A DNA stretch of 64,000 nucleotides, from contig CP012810.1 of the NCBI GenBank assembly GCA_001936135.1, forward strand, positions 2,108,001 through 2,172,000. The letters run 5' to 3'. Made by a program: the position numbers and the translations under genes. This stretch comes from Saccharomycopsis fibuligera x Saccharomycopsis cf. fibuligera (lineage: Eukaryota > Ascomycota > Saccharomycetes > Ascoideales > Saccharomycopsidaceae). The notes under the pieces are model-generated. The model searched no databases, was not told where the DNA came from, and saw only the letters and a list, made by a program, of their open reading frames with translations. The stretch's first letter is position 1; every line of letters begins with the position of its first letter. Shown piece by piece: positions 50,988-60,692 of this stretch.

Positions 50988-52253
50988 TTACAACTTACTT
51001 TTGAACCCCACCGATTTTTCCCCCGGCAATCTGATTTTCTTTTCTTTATTATTCAACTGACAAATCCCTTCTTGCATAGCTACTGCAACCGTTTCCCCAA
51101 ACTTATTCAATATCACCATCATCATGGTTAACTGCCCATTCAGTGCCTTAATGAGTTTATTTTTTTGAATATGCCAATCGTACATTGAACATTTGCGCTG
51201 TTTTAAACTTTGTGGACGATGGAAATATATAGAATGATCCAAACTAATCAAATACGCTTCACTGCCATATGGTTGACATCCAAGGATTGGTAAAGCTGCC
51301 GAAAGGATGGTGAAGTCAGAAATATAACAAAGATAGAGATCTTCAGCCACTGCTTCTTCGAAAATGGTGTTGTATTCGATATTTGCTGATGAAGGTTTAA
51401 CGACCCTTGAAAGCCCATAAGTTTCTCTGTTGGTGACCACATCACTGCTTAGTTCCTCGTCGGTGAGAGTACTATTATCATAGCATTGCTTATCATTTTT
51501 ATTAAAAAACAGTTTTGGTTGGTATAATTCGAGCACATTGTAGTTTTGCTTATCTTCAGTTGCGTTGCGGATGTATTCACCATTAGCTATCAATCCAGCA
51601 ACATGATAATCTGATAGTCCACCATCAGAGCCTTTAAGTAGTTTGGTTTTAGTTTGAGGCTTCATTTGAGCGTAATTAATTTCTGGCTGTGGGCCAAATT
51701 TTTTCATCAACTTGTTGTTCTTGTCATTAATGTCGGTTTGTAACAGGAAGGCAACGTTAACGGTAAGTTTACACTTGTTGTCCTGGTAAGCTTTGATTTC
51801 TCTGTGAACTGTACCCTTACCGTCTCTAAGGCGATTGACCTGATAAAGCACTTTTTTGTCAAGTTTAACCGCATCCAAAAAGTAGCAGTGTAAAGTGCTA
51901 GCGCGGAACGTAGTATTGGGGATAGTAAGATATCCAGCTAGCAACGCTTGGTAAAGAAGAGCACCGCCATAAGTGTTATTGTTTTGAATGTTCCAGCGAA
52001 GCGCATGGATAGGATTTTTATTTTCAAAAGTGTTCAAAGTGAGTTTAGTGAGTTCAAGATCTTTTTGAAGTTTGCTTTTGGGAAGGAGTGGTGGGATTTG
52101 AGTAGTGGTTTCAAATGGCGTTATTGGTGATGCTGGGGTTGGAGGAGACAGTAGGAGCAATGGTGACGATGATGATGATGAGGGTGAATGTGATGATGAG
52201 GGTGAATGTGATGATGACTGGCGGTAACCTAAAGCTGGGTCGTTGATGTGCAT
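50988..52253 (-). CDS. TES1: Peroxisomal acyl-CoA thioesterase (TesB-type, double hotdog)
   Basis: The enzyme hydrolyses fatty acyl-CoA to free acid and CoA in peroxisomes. The protein has 421 residues and ends in SKL, a perfect type 1 peroxisomal targeting signal. The first hotdog has NNTYGGALLYQALLAG, then LHCYFLDAVKLDKKVLYQV and LRDGKGTVHREIKAYQ. The second has YLISLDHSIYFHRPQSL and FGETVAVAMQEG. The Asp of the SLDHS block and the Gln of AMQEG match the TesB catalytic residues. The N-terminus has a Ser/Pro-rich low-complexity stretch (about 12-40) encoded by a short minisatellite and not typical of the family. Candida-type yeasts often carry several such paralogues, so the symbol is by family. 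Confidence 0.85.
   Translation of the reverse strand: MHINDPALGYRQSSSHSPSSSHSPSSSSSSPLLLLSPPTPASPITPFETTTQIPPLLPKSKLQKDLELTKLTLNTFENKNPIHALRWNIQNNNTYGGALLYQALLAGYLTIPNTTFRASTLHCYFLDAVKLDKKVLYQVNRLRDGKGTVHREIKAYQDNKCKLTVNVAFLLQTDINDKNNKLMKKFGPQPEINYAQMKPQTKTKLLKGSDGGLSDYHVAGLIANGEYIRNATEDKQNYNVLELYQPKLFFNKNDKQCYDNSTLTDEELSSDVVTNRETYGLSRVVKPSSANIEYNTIFEEAVAEDLYLCYISDFTILSAALPILGCQPYGSEAYLISLDHSIYFHRPQSLKQRKCSMYDWHIQKNKLIKALNGQLTMMMVILNKFGETVAVAMQEGICQLNNKEKKIRLPGEKSVGFKSKL
52172..52217. repeat. 18-base minisatellite in the thioesterase 5' coding region
   Basis: About two and a half GATGATGAGGGTGAATGT units encode a Ser-Ser-His-Ser-Pro-Ser type repeat on the minus strand, next to a GAT-rich run. 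Confidence 0.85.
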
Positions 52254-53498
52254 TTTAGCAGTGATACTATGAATATTGATTTTAGAAGATGAAGTTGGTG
52301 TTAGAGTATGGTGTTAGAGTATATAGTTATAGTTTTACAGTTTGCGTCTCGGAAAAATTTAAGCAAGAGCGCAACTGTAAAAAGAAACAAAAGAATTATG
52401 AAAAGGCTCGGTGAGCGTTAAAAAATGAGAAATCAAAGTATACGCCGAGGAAACAAGTTGTCTTTAAGTGGTTTGATGCTTTAATTGGAATATATGGTAA
52501 CAAAGGGACAGTAACTACTAAAGAACAAAAAGAATAGTGTTTACGAATTGTTGATCCCCATGGTATTCTTTATTTATAAAAACGACAGCAAATCACAAAA
52601 ATCCGTCGGAGTTTCCGTAAACGGGCACGCTCCGGAAAAACTGCGTCAGAACTTGGCTCGATTCTAAGATCTTACTGAATCAGACCAATAGTATCATAGG
52701 GAAGACACTGTTCTCTGCATTTATAACTCGCTCCCAGTGTTTTGGGGCACTACACGACGACGCTTTTGACAACACTTTAGAGAAGCAGTTTCTAAGAAAA
52801 TATTTCAGAACATCTTAGAGCATCACTATCTAATTAATCTCAATCGATTAGGTCATATTTTACTTACTTAGACAGCAATACGGATACTCTCAAATTGTAC
52901 ATGCGTGAGCCAGTTTTGGTACACCCCTAGTTTGCTATAAGCACTACAAAAATAGTGCAATGCTAGTCAGTCATGAGACTTACATTCAGTTATTTTATTT
53001 AAGAAGGTTTCTGTCACTTGATGCGCTTCACATAAAAGCGTGCCGATTGCATATATGTTGCATTTTTGAAGACAATGCTGGAAAAGTTGGCAGTTAGTCG
53101 CTGTCATCGCAGGTATTCAAGTTAAAATTTGGAAATGCGCCAAAAACAAATTAGTATTGAAAAGAAGGTAGCTAGGGGAAATTATGTGTTTGTACCTCGT
53201 AAAACTTACAACTACGTTTTATGTGAAGTGTTATGTTTTCCTATCAAGTCTAGCATCTTGATCATCAATTAGCACAGGCTTTCCTAAAAATTTGAAGTCG
53301 CATCTTGAGCTGCAAAAGGTCACTAAAGGCTCAACACAGCTTTTCCAAAAATAATTTGGTAACTTGTTTGTAGATAGTTTCATAGTGAAATCTTAACAAT
53401 AAATTACGAATCAAGAGTATAAATCACACAACAAAAAAAAAAAAAAATCGGGTTTCTTTTTTTTTTTTTTATTTTTAAATTTTTTTTATTTTTTACTA
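52254..53498. promoter_or_regulatory. Thioesterase 5' region
   Basis: About 1.25 kb. At 52603-52635 there is a cluster of CGG/CCG triplets (CGGAGTTTCCG followed by CGGGCACGCTCCGG), the spacing style bound by Zn2Cys6 regulators. It does not fit the strict oleate response element. A-rich and T-rich runs at 53431-53490 precede the stop of the next gene. Confidence 0.35.
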
Positions 53499-55706
53499 TT
53501 AGCTTATTCCCTCTGCACCATTCTCAACACCCAGCATATCCATCAAATCTTGACTTCTCTGCTTCGCTAGCTCGGCCAAACTCTTTTCCCGTTGCTCGGG
53601 GCTTTGTTTCGATTTAAACTTGAACTTCTTTACCCAGTTTCTAAAGCTTCGTGAATAGTATACATCTAAGTCCGGCATTAATGATACTGTTTCTGGGGCA
53701 TTCCTACTTCTTAGATTATCATCCCTTTGAATATCACTGTAATCACTTCTGCTTACCACTCTTGTCAACAGGCTTCTAAATATACGCACTCTGGTTTGAT
53801 GTATTTGTAAATGGCTAGCTATTGCAGCATTATTTCCGTTTCTACCGGTGTCTCTAACAGTATTTGACCTCCTGCTGCTCAACATTACCTGAGGAAACGG
53901 TATTTGACCTCTTAAGGCATGATGATGTCCATCAGTGTTGGATCGGAAAACTGAAACAACTCGCTCACCATTACCATGTCCATCTGATGATACAACTATT
54001 TGTGGTCGTTGTTGCCTTTCTCTGGTATGCCGTCTGCTCATTAGGGATGGGTTAATTGCTGCTATTGGAATATTAAAGTCAGTATCCTCCATACCTTCAA
54101 ATGAGACAGCGGCAGACAGGTTATTGCTATTGGGGTTATTAAATTCATTAATAGCAGACGTACCACCAACAAAGCTTTGGCTGTCTGGATGATTGGAAAC
54201 AAAATAAAAAGAATCATTTGATCCAATAGACGCATTCCTTGAATGCACAGTCCTTCTTGCATGTTGCTGCAACGAGAGCTCATGCCTCAATTTCGCATTC
54301 TTCATTTCGTCGGCAGAATCTTTTCGTATAGGTACAATGCCATGACTTAAGACTGCTGATATTAAGCCGGATGTTGGTCTTGACTTTGATATTGCCAAAT
54401 CATAACTAGCGTCATCATCATCCACACAATCAAGTTGAGCTTTAACAATTTTTTTTGGATTAAATTCCACCATGCCATCCCGTTTCCTGTAAGTAAACAG
54501 CCGTTCCAAGCTTATTTTTGGGAACTTAGAATGCGAAGACTTATGTCTTTTGGCCTTTGAAGTCCAAGTTCTTGAGCGACTTATCGATCTTCTAAACTCG
54601 GAAAGACGTTCATGATCAGAACCGCTACTAGACTCATCACTAATTGTAGTGTCCTCCCCGTCCCCATCATCTCTACCGTCTCCACTGTCTCCATTGCCTC
54701 CATCGCTTGTGGTAGTGTTGCCACTATTCTGGTAGTGAGGATCATTATGATCATGGCGTTGTGGACTATGGTAATGGGATTGGTCTGAAGTCTGTAATTC
54801 ACTTTCAAAAGGTCCAGACAAGTTATTACGATGGTTGCCAGTATCTCTGCCATGTGAAGGTGGGGGAGGTGGCACTTTACTGCTCTTCCTCAGTATATGT
54901 CTTGCCATTTTGTGATAAAAAGTTGCAAATGGGTTTTTAAAGCGCTTCGTTGACGTATTAGAAGGATTTGGATCACCGTGTTGCTTTAAAGAGGAAAAAG
55001 AGTTGTATCGAGTTAACGTCCGTCTTGATCTCCAAGTAGAACCTCTGTGTAAGTTGTGAGCGCTTGTCGGGTGGCTGACATCATTGTCAAGATCAACATC
55101 ATAATGATTTCCAAAATTATCATGATTATGTCTATCATCTATGGGAGTACCATCAACTTGTCGAAAGTCACGGCTTGTCCCTTCACCACTGTTTAGTCCC
55201 TGTATATCATTTGTCAACACTATTGCGTCATTGTTATTATCTGGAGCTATATCTATCTCACTATTGTCAACATGAAGCGTTGGCTCATTATGCGGAATGC
55301 CTTCAGACACTTCATGATAATGATCCACAGGCTCACTAGGAAACACAAATCCTGAGTTAATATACTGCAATGCGTAACCCGCCACACTTTCAGCAACATC
55401 AGATTCTGGGGACTGTAATAGCTGGTTGTTGTCATTATTATCATTGTTGTTATTGGTCTGCCTTATAGCTATTGATGCCTCCCCGAGGCCCAAAGACTCG
55501 ATAGTATCGCCTATTGGCACAAAGTTTACATTCAAGTGACTATTGGTATAATGAAAATTGATGGTTTTGTTAATATGGCTGAACCTGCTACTGCTGGTAT
55601 TATTGCTGCCGCTGCTTGTGTCACGGATGTATATGGAATCTTCGGCATCTGTGAGGTCCTGTATTAAAATTGATGATTTGAAGAAAGCGCGGCTTATAGA
55701 GTCCAT
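53499..55706 (-). CDS. Ser/Asn/Asp-rich protein of unknown function
   Basis: The protein has 735 residues from the first ATG at 55706 (the frame extends six codons upstream without ATG). I do not recognise it. Most of it is disordered: Asn/Asp runs near residues 85-95, His/Asn-rich stretches and a Ser/Asp/Gly-rich acidic tract near 330-360. Islands that look structured or functional are the N-terminus (AFFKSSILIQDLTDAEDSIY), a basic Arg/Ser patch with RRSISRSRTWTSKAKRHK, a segment around ISLERLFTYRKRDGMVEFNP, and the basic C-terminus (SFRNWVKKFKFKSK) followed by an AELAKQRSQDLMDMLGV helix. Repeated Arg-x-x-Ser sites suggest kinase regulation. No signal peptide or membrane span. Confidence 0.75.
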   Translation of the reverse strand: MDSISRAFFKSSILIQDLTDAEDSIYIRDTSSGSNNTSSSRFSHINKTINFHYTNSHLNVNFVPIGDTIESLGLGEASIAIRQTNNNNDNNDNNQLLQSPESDVAESVAGYALQYINSGFVFPSEPVDHYHEVSEGIPHNEPTLHVDNSEIDIAPDNNNDAIVLTNDIQGLNSGEGTSRDFRQVDGTPIDDRHNHDNFGNHYDVDLDNDVSHPTSAHNLHRGSTWRSRRTLTRYNSFSSLKQHGDPNPSNTSTKRFKNPFATFYHKMARHILRKSSKVPPPPPSHGRDTGNHRNNLSGPFESELQTSDQSHYHSPQRHDHNDPHYQNSGNTTTSDGGNGDSGDGRDDGDGEDTTISDESSSGSDHERLSEFRRSISRSRTWTSKAKRHKSSHSKFPKISLERLFTYRKRDGMVEFNPKKIVKAQLDCVDDDDASYDLAISKSRPTSGLISAVLSHGIVPIRKDSADEMKNAKLRHELSLQQHARRTVHSRNASIGSNDSFYFVSNHPDSQSFVGGTSAINEFNNPNSNNLSAAVSFEGMEDTDFNIPIAAINPSLMSRRHTRERQQRPQIVVSSDGHGNGERVVSVFRSNTDGHHHALRGQIPFPQVMLSSRRSNTVRDTGRNGNNAAIASHLQIHQTRVRIFRSLLTRVVSRSDYSDIQRDDNLRSRNAPETVSLMPDLDVYYSRSFRNWVKKFKFKSKQSPEQREKSLAELAKQRSQDLMDMLGVENGAEGIS

Positions 55707-56298
55707 GAGGGTGAGATGAGTCAAAACCTGGCATCCGTTAAAGGAAAAAAAAAATAGTAAATAGATCCTTATAGCATAAATTACTTTATGTATTTATTCT
55801 ACTATGTAAGCCTGCCGTTGTTTGCTTTTTTCCAATCGTTGCTGCAATTAGCTAAAAGCATGAAGAAGTTACACAAATGTGATGCAAAGAGCGAAGCCAA
55901 GCACATAACGTTGATAATTTACTGACTATAACTTTACTATCTCTTTACTACTTCTGGAGAACAATATTTCTACACTGTGTTGCCATATTGATATTAAAGA
56001 GCAAGAATAATGAGTCAACTCTGGTGCCTCTACCACTTTAGTAAATTCAGGACTTTGTTGTTCAGCGTGAATCCGATGGTCTCATCGTTTATGTTGGCAA
56101 AGCGAATAGCTGTTATGTATTGTGACGCACTATTGCGCAGCTCATCACGAAGCAAAATTTTATTTTTTTATTTTTTCTTTTGATTTTATTTTGTATGCAG
56201 AAAATTTTCATGAATGCAATGAGTGCCAATATCTGTTATGCTTGGAAATGTGTCAGGACAAGAAACTAGATACATTTACAGCTGAAAATACAATAACA
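55707..56298. promoter_or_regulatory. Divergent intergenic region upstream of NOP13
   Basis: About 590 bases shared by the orphan gene and NOP13. The NOP13 frame is open for 59 codons upstream of my chosen ATG, partly in a T-rich leader, and includes an in-frame ATG at 56251. I see no other feature. Confidence 0.45.
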
Positions 56299-57624
56299 AT
56301 GAGTGACGAAAAGAAGCTAACCAGTCAACAGCCTGAGGTGTCCGAGAAAGAGCACAAGAAGATAATCAAGAAGGAGAAGAAAGAAAATAACGAGAAGAAA
56401 GAGAAGAAAGAGAAGAAAGAAAAGAAAGAAAAGAAAGAAAAGAAAGAAAAGAAAGAAAAGAAAGAAAAGAAAGAGAAAAAGGAAAAAAAAGATAAGAAAG
56501 AGAAGAAGGAACAGAAAGAAGACAGAGAAGGTGAAGACGAAGACAAAGACGATGAAGCCAATAGTAGCGGAGCAGACTCCGAGGATGATAACGAAATCAA
56601 CATCGATTTGAACGAACCGTTGCCTTTATCCAAAAAAGAAAAGCGTTTGTTAAAGAAAGGTAAGCTTGACAAGATCCCAAAGAAGAAGCTTAAGGTAGTG
56701 GAAGTGAAACCGGCTAATGCTGAGGGTGACGCTAAAGGTGACCATATTGTCCATAGCGTGTGGGTTGGCAACTTGTCATTTGACACTCAAGAACAAGAAT
56801 TGAAAGATTTTATTGTTGTCAAGTCCGAAGACTTGCATGAAAAGGAACCAGAGAAATATGTTGCCATAGAAGAAACTGACTTTACTAGAGTGAAGATGCC
56901 AAAACAGAAAACCAATGTCAAGAAAATTAAAGGTTTTGCTTACATTGATTTTAAAACCGAACAACAAAAAGCCACTGCCATTGCGGTATCTGAAAATGCG
57001 CTTAATGGCAGAAACTTACTTATTAAGGATGCCAACAACTACGAAGGTAGACCAGAAGTCAGTAAATCAGAAGAAATAGAGCAAGGTACGCCGTCACGGA
57101 TCTTGTTTGTTGGAAATTTGTCGTTCGAAACTTTGGAAGAAGATTTGGAGAAACAGTTCAGACATTGTGGGGAGATTTATCGTATCAGAATGGCTACCTT
57201 TGAAGATAGTGGTAAGTGTAAAGGGTTTGCATTCATTGATTTTAACGATGTGGAATCTGTAACCAGAGCTCTTAGGGACAAATTGTGCAAGAAATTGATG
57301 GGCAGAACGTTGAAGTTGCAATACGGTGAGGACAGAAGTAAAAGAGCACCAAGAGCCACTGAGCGCCCAGAAAGAGGGAAGCGCTCATTTGGTGAAAGCT
57401 TTGCTGGTGGTGAACAGGAAGGTGGTAGTCATGGTAGTGGTAATGCTGAAAGTTTTGGCGAGGCAGGCGCTGAGGCTAAGAGACCAAGAAAGACATTCAA
57501 CAAGAACACTAATAGCAGCAGCAATTACAACAGAAGAGTGAAGAGTAGTGTTGCGCTTGCTACTGCCCAGAGAGCCTCGGCAGCGATTGTGCCATCCCAA
57601 GGGAAGAAGAAGACCTTTGATTAA
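56299..57624 (+). CDS. NOP13: Nucleolar two-RRM RNA-binding protein
   Basis: Nop13 is a nucleolar protein found with pre-60S and pre-rRNA particles. The protein has 441 residues from the ATG at 56299 (MSDEKKL), chosen because S. cerevisiae Nop13 (403 residues) starts MSETEL. A Lys-Glu repeat tract (about 28-75) is followed by an acidic stretch and PLSKKEKRLLKKGKL. RRM1 (about 152-255) begins VWVGNLSFDT; RRM2 (about 268-350) has RILFVGNLSFETLEEDLEKQ and KCKGFAFIDF. The C-terminal block KSSVALATAQRASAAIVPSQ is nearly identical to yeast Nop13. The Lys-Glu expansion is much longer than in the yeast protein. An earlier in-frame ATG at 56251 would add 16 residues. Confidence 0.96.
   Translation: MSDEKKLTSQQPEVSEKEHKKIIKKEKKENNEKKEKKEKKEKKEKKEKKEKKEKKEKKEKKEKKDKKEKKEQKEDREGEDEDKDDEANSSGADSEDDNEINIDLNEPLPLSKKEKRLLKKGKLDKIPKKKLKVVEVKPANAEGDAKGDHIVHSVWVGNLSFDTQEQELKDFIVVKSEDLHEKEPEKYVAIEETDFTRVKMPKQKTNVKKIKGFAYIDFKTEQQKATAIAVSENALNGRNLLIKDANNYEGRPEVSKSEEIEQGTPSRILFVGNLSFETLEEDLEKQFRHCGEIYRIRMATFEDSGKCKGFAFIDFNDVESVTRALRDKLCKKLMGRTLKLQYGEDRSKRAPRATERPERGKRSFGESFAGGEQEGGSHGSGNAESFGEAGAEAKRPRKTFNKNTNSSSNYNRRVKSSVALATAQRASAAIVPSQGKKKTFD
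56385..56515. repeat. AAGAAAGAG minisatellite encoding Lys-Glu-Lys repeats
   Basis: A purine-only tract in NOP13 encodes (KKEKKE)n. Its antisense frame is an artefactual Phe/Ser repeat. Confidence 0.9.
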
Positions 57625-58106
57625 GGGGGGTATGTGTATTATTAGAGTAGCAATTTTTGGAATAAACGTGCATTAATCGGTTATTGATGAGTGTGTTAGT
57701 GTAGGATAGTCCTATAGAATCCATATGTTACATAGGTTTTTGTGTGTGCCAGGTTACATGGCATATCATGCGGTGTATACGGAGATAGACAAGATAAGCA
57801 GGGGGATTCATACGTCACCAGCAAGATGGCAATAGGTGTAGATAGGTGTGTATATATATTTCAAATAGTCGAGATATCCATATAAGTACACCAGTTGTGC
57901 ATGGTCGCTTAGTTGCTCTGGCGTGAAAAATCCAGCGTTGCGCAGCGGCACTGTATTTTTGCTAATTTCACAACAGAAAAAAAAAAAAACAAAAAAAATC
58001 AAGAAAAGCAGAAAAGCGAAATACAAAACCTGCAATAATAATAATAAAAATAATAATAATAACAACAACAACAACAACAACCAGCACACCCAGATACCTT
58101 CACACG
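57625..58106. promoter_or_regulatory. Upstream region of the mucin-like gene with AAT/AAC repeat leader
   Basis: The last 74 bases before the ATG at 58107 contain an AAT run passing into an AAC run (58033-58082), preceded by an A-rich tract. This is probably the 5' leader. Confidence 0.6.
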
Positions 58107-60692
58107 ATGGGCACCTTTTCGCTGTACATCGCCTTACAGCTCGACAGGAGGCACAGCGATAACGCCTACTATAACACTGCTGGCACCATTAGCGCCTCTG
58201 CTGCCGCCAGATCGTCCTCACCATCGCCGTCAATTGCAACAACAACAACCGCAAAAACAAGATCAACAGACTCAACGCCAGTACTTGCCAACAAGGAAGC
58301 AGACGCTATAACTACAAGCTCCAAGTCTTCATCTTTTCTCTCGCCTTCCTCGTCTTCTGCACCGTCAAACTTCATCATTGATGGTCTTTCCAGCGAGTCC
58401 TCCGGCTCTGACGGGACTTTGTCTTCCTCATCTTACATTTACTCCTTCGGATCCTCAGTAATATCTAACTCAGTCTCCAGCTACAGCAAACGCTCCACAG
58501 CGTCCTCCAGTGAGAGAAATTCAGGCAAAAAGACCGTGACCACAGCCGAAACAACAGAGTTAGATAATACCCACCACACTTCAAAGTCTCCGGTCTCTGT
58601 CATCACCACATTGTCCATTCCATCTAGCAATTCTTCTACTATACAGTCAGCAGCATCATCATTGTCATCATTATCATCATCTGATTCAAATTCAAAAAAC
58701 CATTCACAACGTCTGATTGCCTCAAGTTCCAAAAATGGTTCAGCAGCAGAACTTGTTACCATGCTCAATACCACTGTTTCCAGCACCGAGACTGTTACTG
58801 TAACCAATGACTTGTCGCCGAGTAAAATCACTGCTTTCACTACGCATTATTCCACTTTGCTCCTAAGCACCACCCCCACCGGAGCCATTCCTAAGCAAAC
58901 TTCACAAACAACCACTTATGCATATGTCTATACTCAACCATATATGGTAACAGGTGACCAAACAACATTTGAGACATTTGCACCAACAACTGTGACAGTT
59001 GTTACTTATGATGGGGCCACTTTGGTATCTTTGTCTGATTATGCTACGAAAACCGTAAATGCTGATTATTATGACCATAATATTGCCCACAACGGAAGCG
59101 GAAACAATAATAGAGTACCGAAACTTGCTGGTTCAATCACTGGATCCATCGGTGGCCTTATTGTCATATTGATTTTATTGTGGATTTTGTTTAGAAAAAA
59201 GAATATTAGCTTGTTTTCTGCCAAAAAAGAATGGGCAATCAAGAAAAGTAGCGAAAAAAGATTTGGTTTTGGTAACGGAAGTGGTAACATTTTCAAAAAG
59301 AATTTCAACAACAAGAGTTTTCTGGAAAATAGTGATTATCATCATAATAATAATTATACAACTAACGCAAATCGCGAACTTACATATGAAGACGTCTTTG
59401 GGAATAGCAACGCTACGGACGATTCAAATGTAAATTCTATGAATACTAACAACATCAACAATAAAAATAATAATAATTATAACAACACAATAAATAACTC
59501 AATTAGAAATGCCGAAATAGGTACTGCAGCAACAGCAGCGGAAACCAACACTAGCACAATTTCAAAAATCTTTTCTCGATTCAAAAAATCACCAAACAAC
59601 GATACCAATCGTTTCCTTCGAGGCCAAAATCCAAGGCCAGTGCCACCTAGACGAACGTCTGCCGATAGTTCAATAACAACCACTAGTTCAGTGGGTACAA
59701 ATAGCACTACGAGCACTGGTGATAGTGACAACGGATTATTTGCAATTAGAGACAATTTGCTTCAAGGTATTCCAAAAGGTAGTTCTTTAAACTTTTTCAA
59801 AAAAGCCAATGCGGCGGCGGCAGCAGCAGCAACTCATTATAGAGCCGGCAAAGGGGAAGGGGGAAGAGGAGCGCATACTCAATATGGCCGTAACCGAGTC
59901 ATTGACACGGTATATGAAGAATCTCAGGAAAGTTTGAACTTGAGTTCACGTAGGCTGTCTTTGGCGTCGACCGCAACTGGTGGTGGTTTAAATGGTAAAT
60001 CCAGCAAAACGATTATGATGAATAGCAAGAGTGGCAAAAAGATGATACTGTCAACGTCGTCAGATAATGTGAATAAGATTCAAGAACAACAGGGGCCACT
60101 GCACCCACCACGACCACGACCACCACCACCGCCAGCATCGCGCAGCAAGAGTGGCAATGGCAGAGTTTCAAAACATACACCAGTATACTCAAGAAGTCAT
60201 ATTGGTGGAGGTAGATCAATTGATAGATACAGCCGTGCAGGCTTACGGAACTATTATGTCAATGAAAATCCATTTGAAACTAACGCTGAGGACTTGCTAG
60301 AAGATGACGATACGTCAGCCATTGATAATGAGTTTGATGAAGAGTTCGAGAATGACCTTGGCAACTCAGCTGGAACCAAGAAGCATACTCCTCCACCGCC
60401 TCCAATGCCACGAAAGGCTAATAATAGCCATAACGGAGATATTGCAGAATCTGCTCCACCATCGCCTCAACTGCCAGCAGAAACCACAAACAATTTCTAC
60501 AACAGCGGTAACAATAATAATAGCAACAGTAGTTATAAAAAATTCAACAGAAACAGTGTCTATAGCAACAACAGCAACAGTAATCTCAAGAGGAGGTCAT
60601 ATGAGTCAGCATCATCGGGCGAGCCTTTTTTGAGCCATAATGGGACCGGTGATAGCGATGGATTTCTGATCAATTCTCGAGATAACTGCTAG
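58107..60692 (+). CDS. Mucin-like single-span membrane protein, unassigned
   Basis: The protein has 861 residues. Residues 1-330 are very Ser/Thr-rich, like an O-mannosylated ectodomain, with repeated TTTYAYVYT and TVTVVTYDG type segments near 285-325. A membrane span lies at about 341-363 (AGSITGSIGGLIVILILLWILF), followed by RKK, so the long C-terminus should be cytosolic. The tail has Asn-rich runs, several PxxP SH3-type motifs (RPVPPRRTS, a PPRPRPPPPP run near 660, TPPPPPMPRK) and an NPFETNAEDLLEDDD acidic segment. The layout recalls cell-wall sensors and adhesion proteins, but no known family is recognised. It is odd that the N-terminus (MGTFSLYIALQLDRR) is not a good signal peptide; a missed 5' exon is possible. 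Confidence 0.8.
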   Translation: MGTFSLYIALQLDRRHSDNAYYNTAGTISASAAARSSSPSPSIATTTTAKTRSTDSTPVLANKEADAITTSSKSSSFLSPSSSSAPSNFIIDGLSSESSGSDGTLSSSSYIYSFGSSVISNSVSSYSKRSTASSSERNSGKKTVTTAETTELDNTHHTSKSPVSVITTLSIPSSNSSTIQSAASSLSSLSSSDSNSKNHSQRLIASSSKNGSAAELVTMLNTTVSSTETVTVTNDLSPSKITAFTTHYSTLLLSTTPTGAIPKQTSQTTTYAYVYTQPYMVTGDQTTFETFAPTTVTVVTYDGATLVSLSDYATKTVNADYYDHNIAHNGSGNNNRVPKLAGSITGSIGGLIVILILLWILFRKKNISLFSAKKEWAIKKSSEKRFGFGNGSGNIFKKNFNNKSFLENSDYHHNNNYTTNANRELTYEDVFGNSNATDDSNVNSMNTNNINNKNNNNYNNTINNSIRNAEIGTAATAAETNTSTISKIFSRFKKSPNNDTNRFLRGQNPRPVPPRRTSADSSITTTSSVGTNSTTSTGDSDNGLFAIRDNLLQGIPKGSSLNFFKKANAAAAAAATHYRAGKGEGGRGAHTQYGRNRVIDTVYEESQESLNLSSRRLSLASTATGGGLNGKSSKTIMMNSKSGKKMILSTSSDNVNKIQEQQGPLHPPRPRPPPPPASRSKSGNGRVSKHTPVYSRSHIGGGRSIDRYSRAGLRNYYVNENPFETNAEDLLEDDDTSAIDNEFDEEFENDLGNSAGTKKHTPPPPPMPRKANNSHNGDIAESAPPSPQLPAETTNNFYNSGNNNNSNSSYKKFNRNSVYSNNSNSNLKRRSYESASSGEPFLSHNGTGDSDGFLINSRDNC

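Noticed and set aside
56325-56786. 153-codon minus-strand Phe/Ser repeat frame
   Set aside because: It is an antisense shadow of the NOP13 Lys-Glu repeats.
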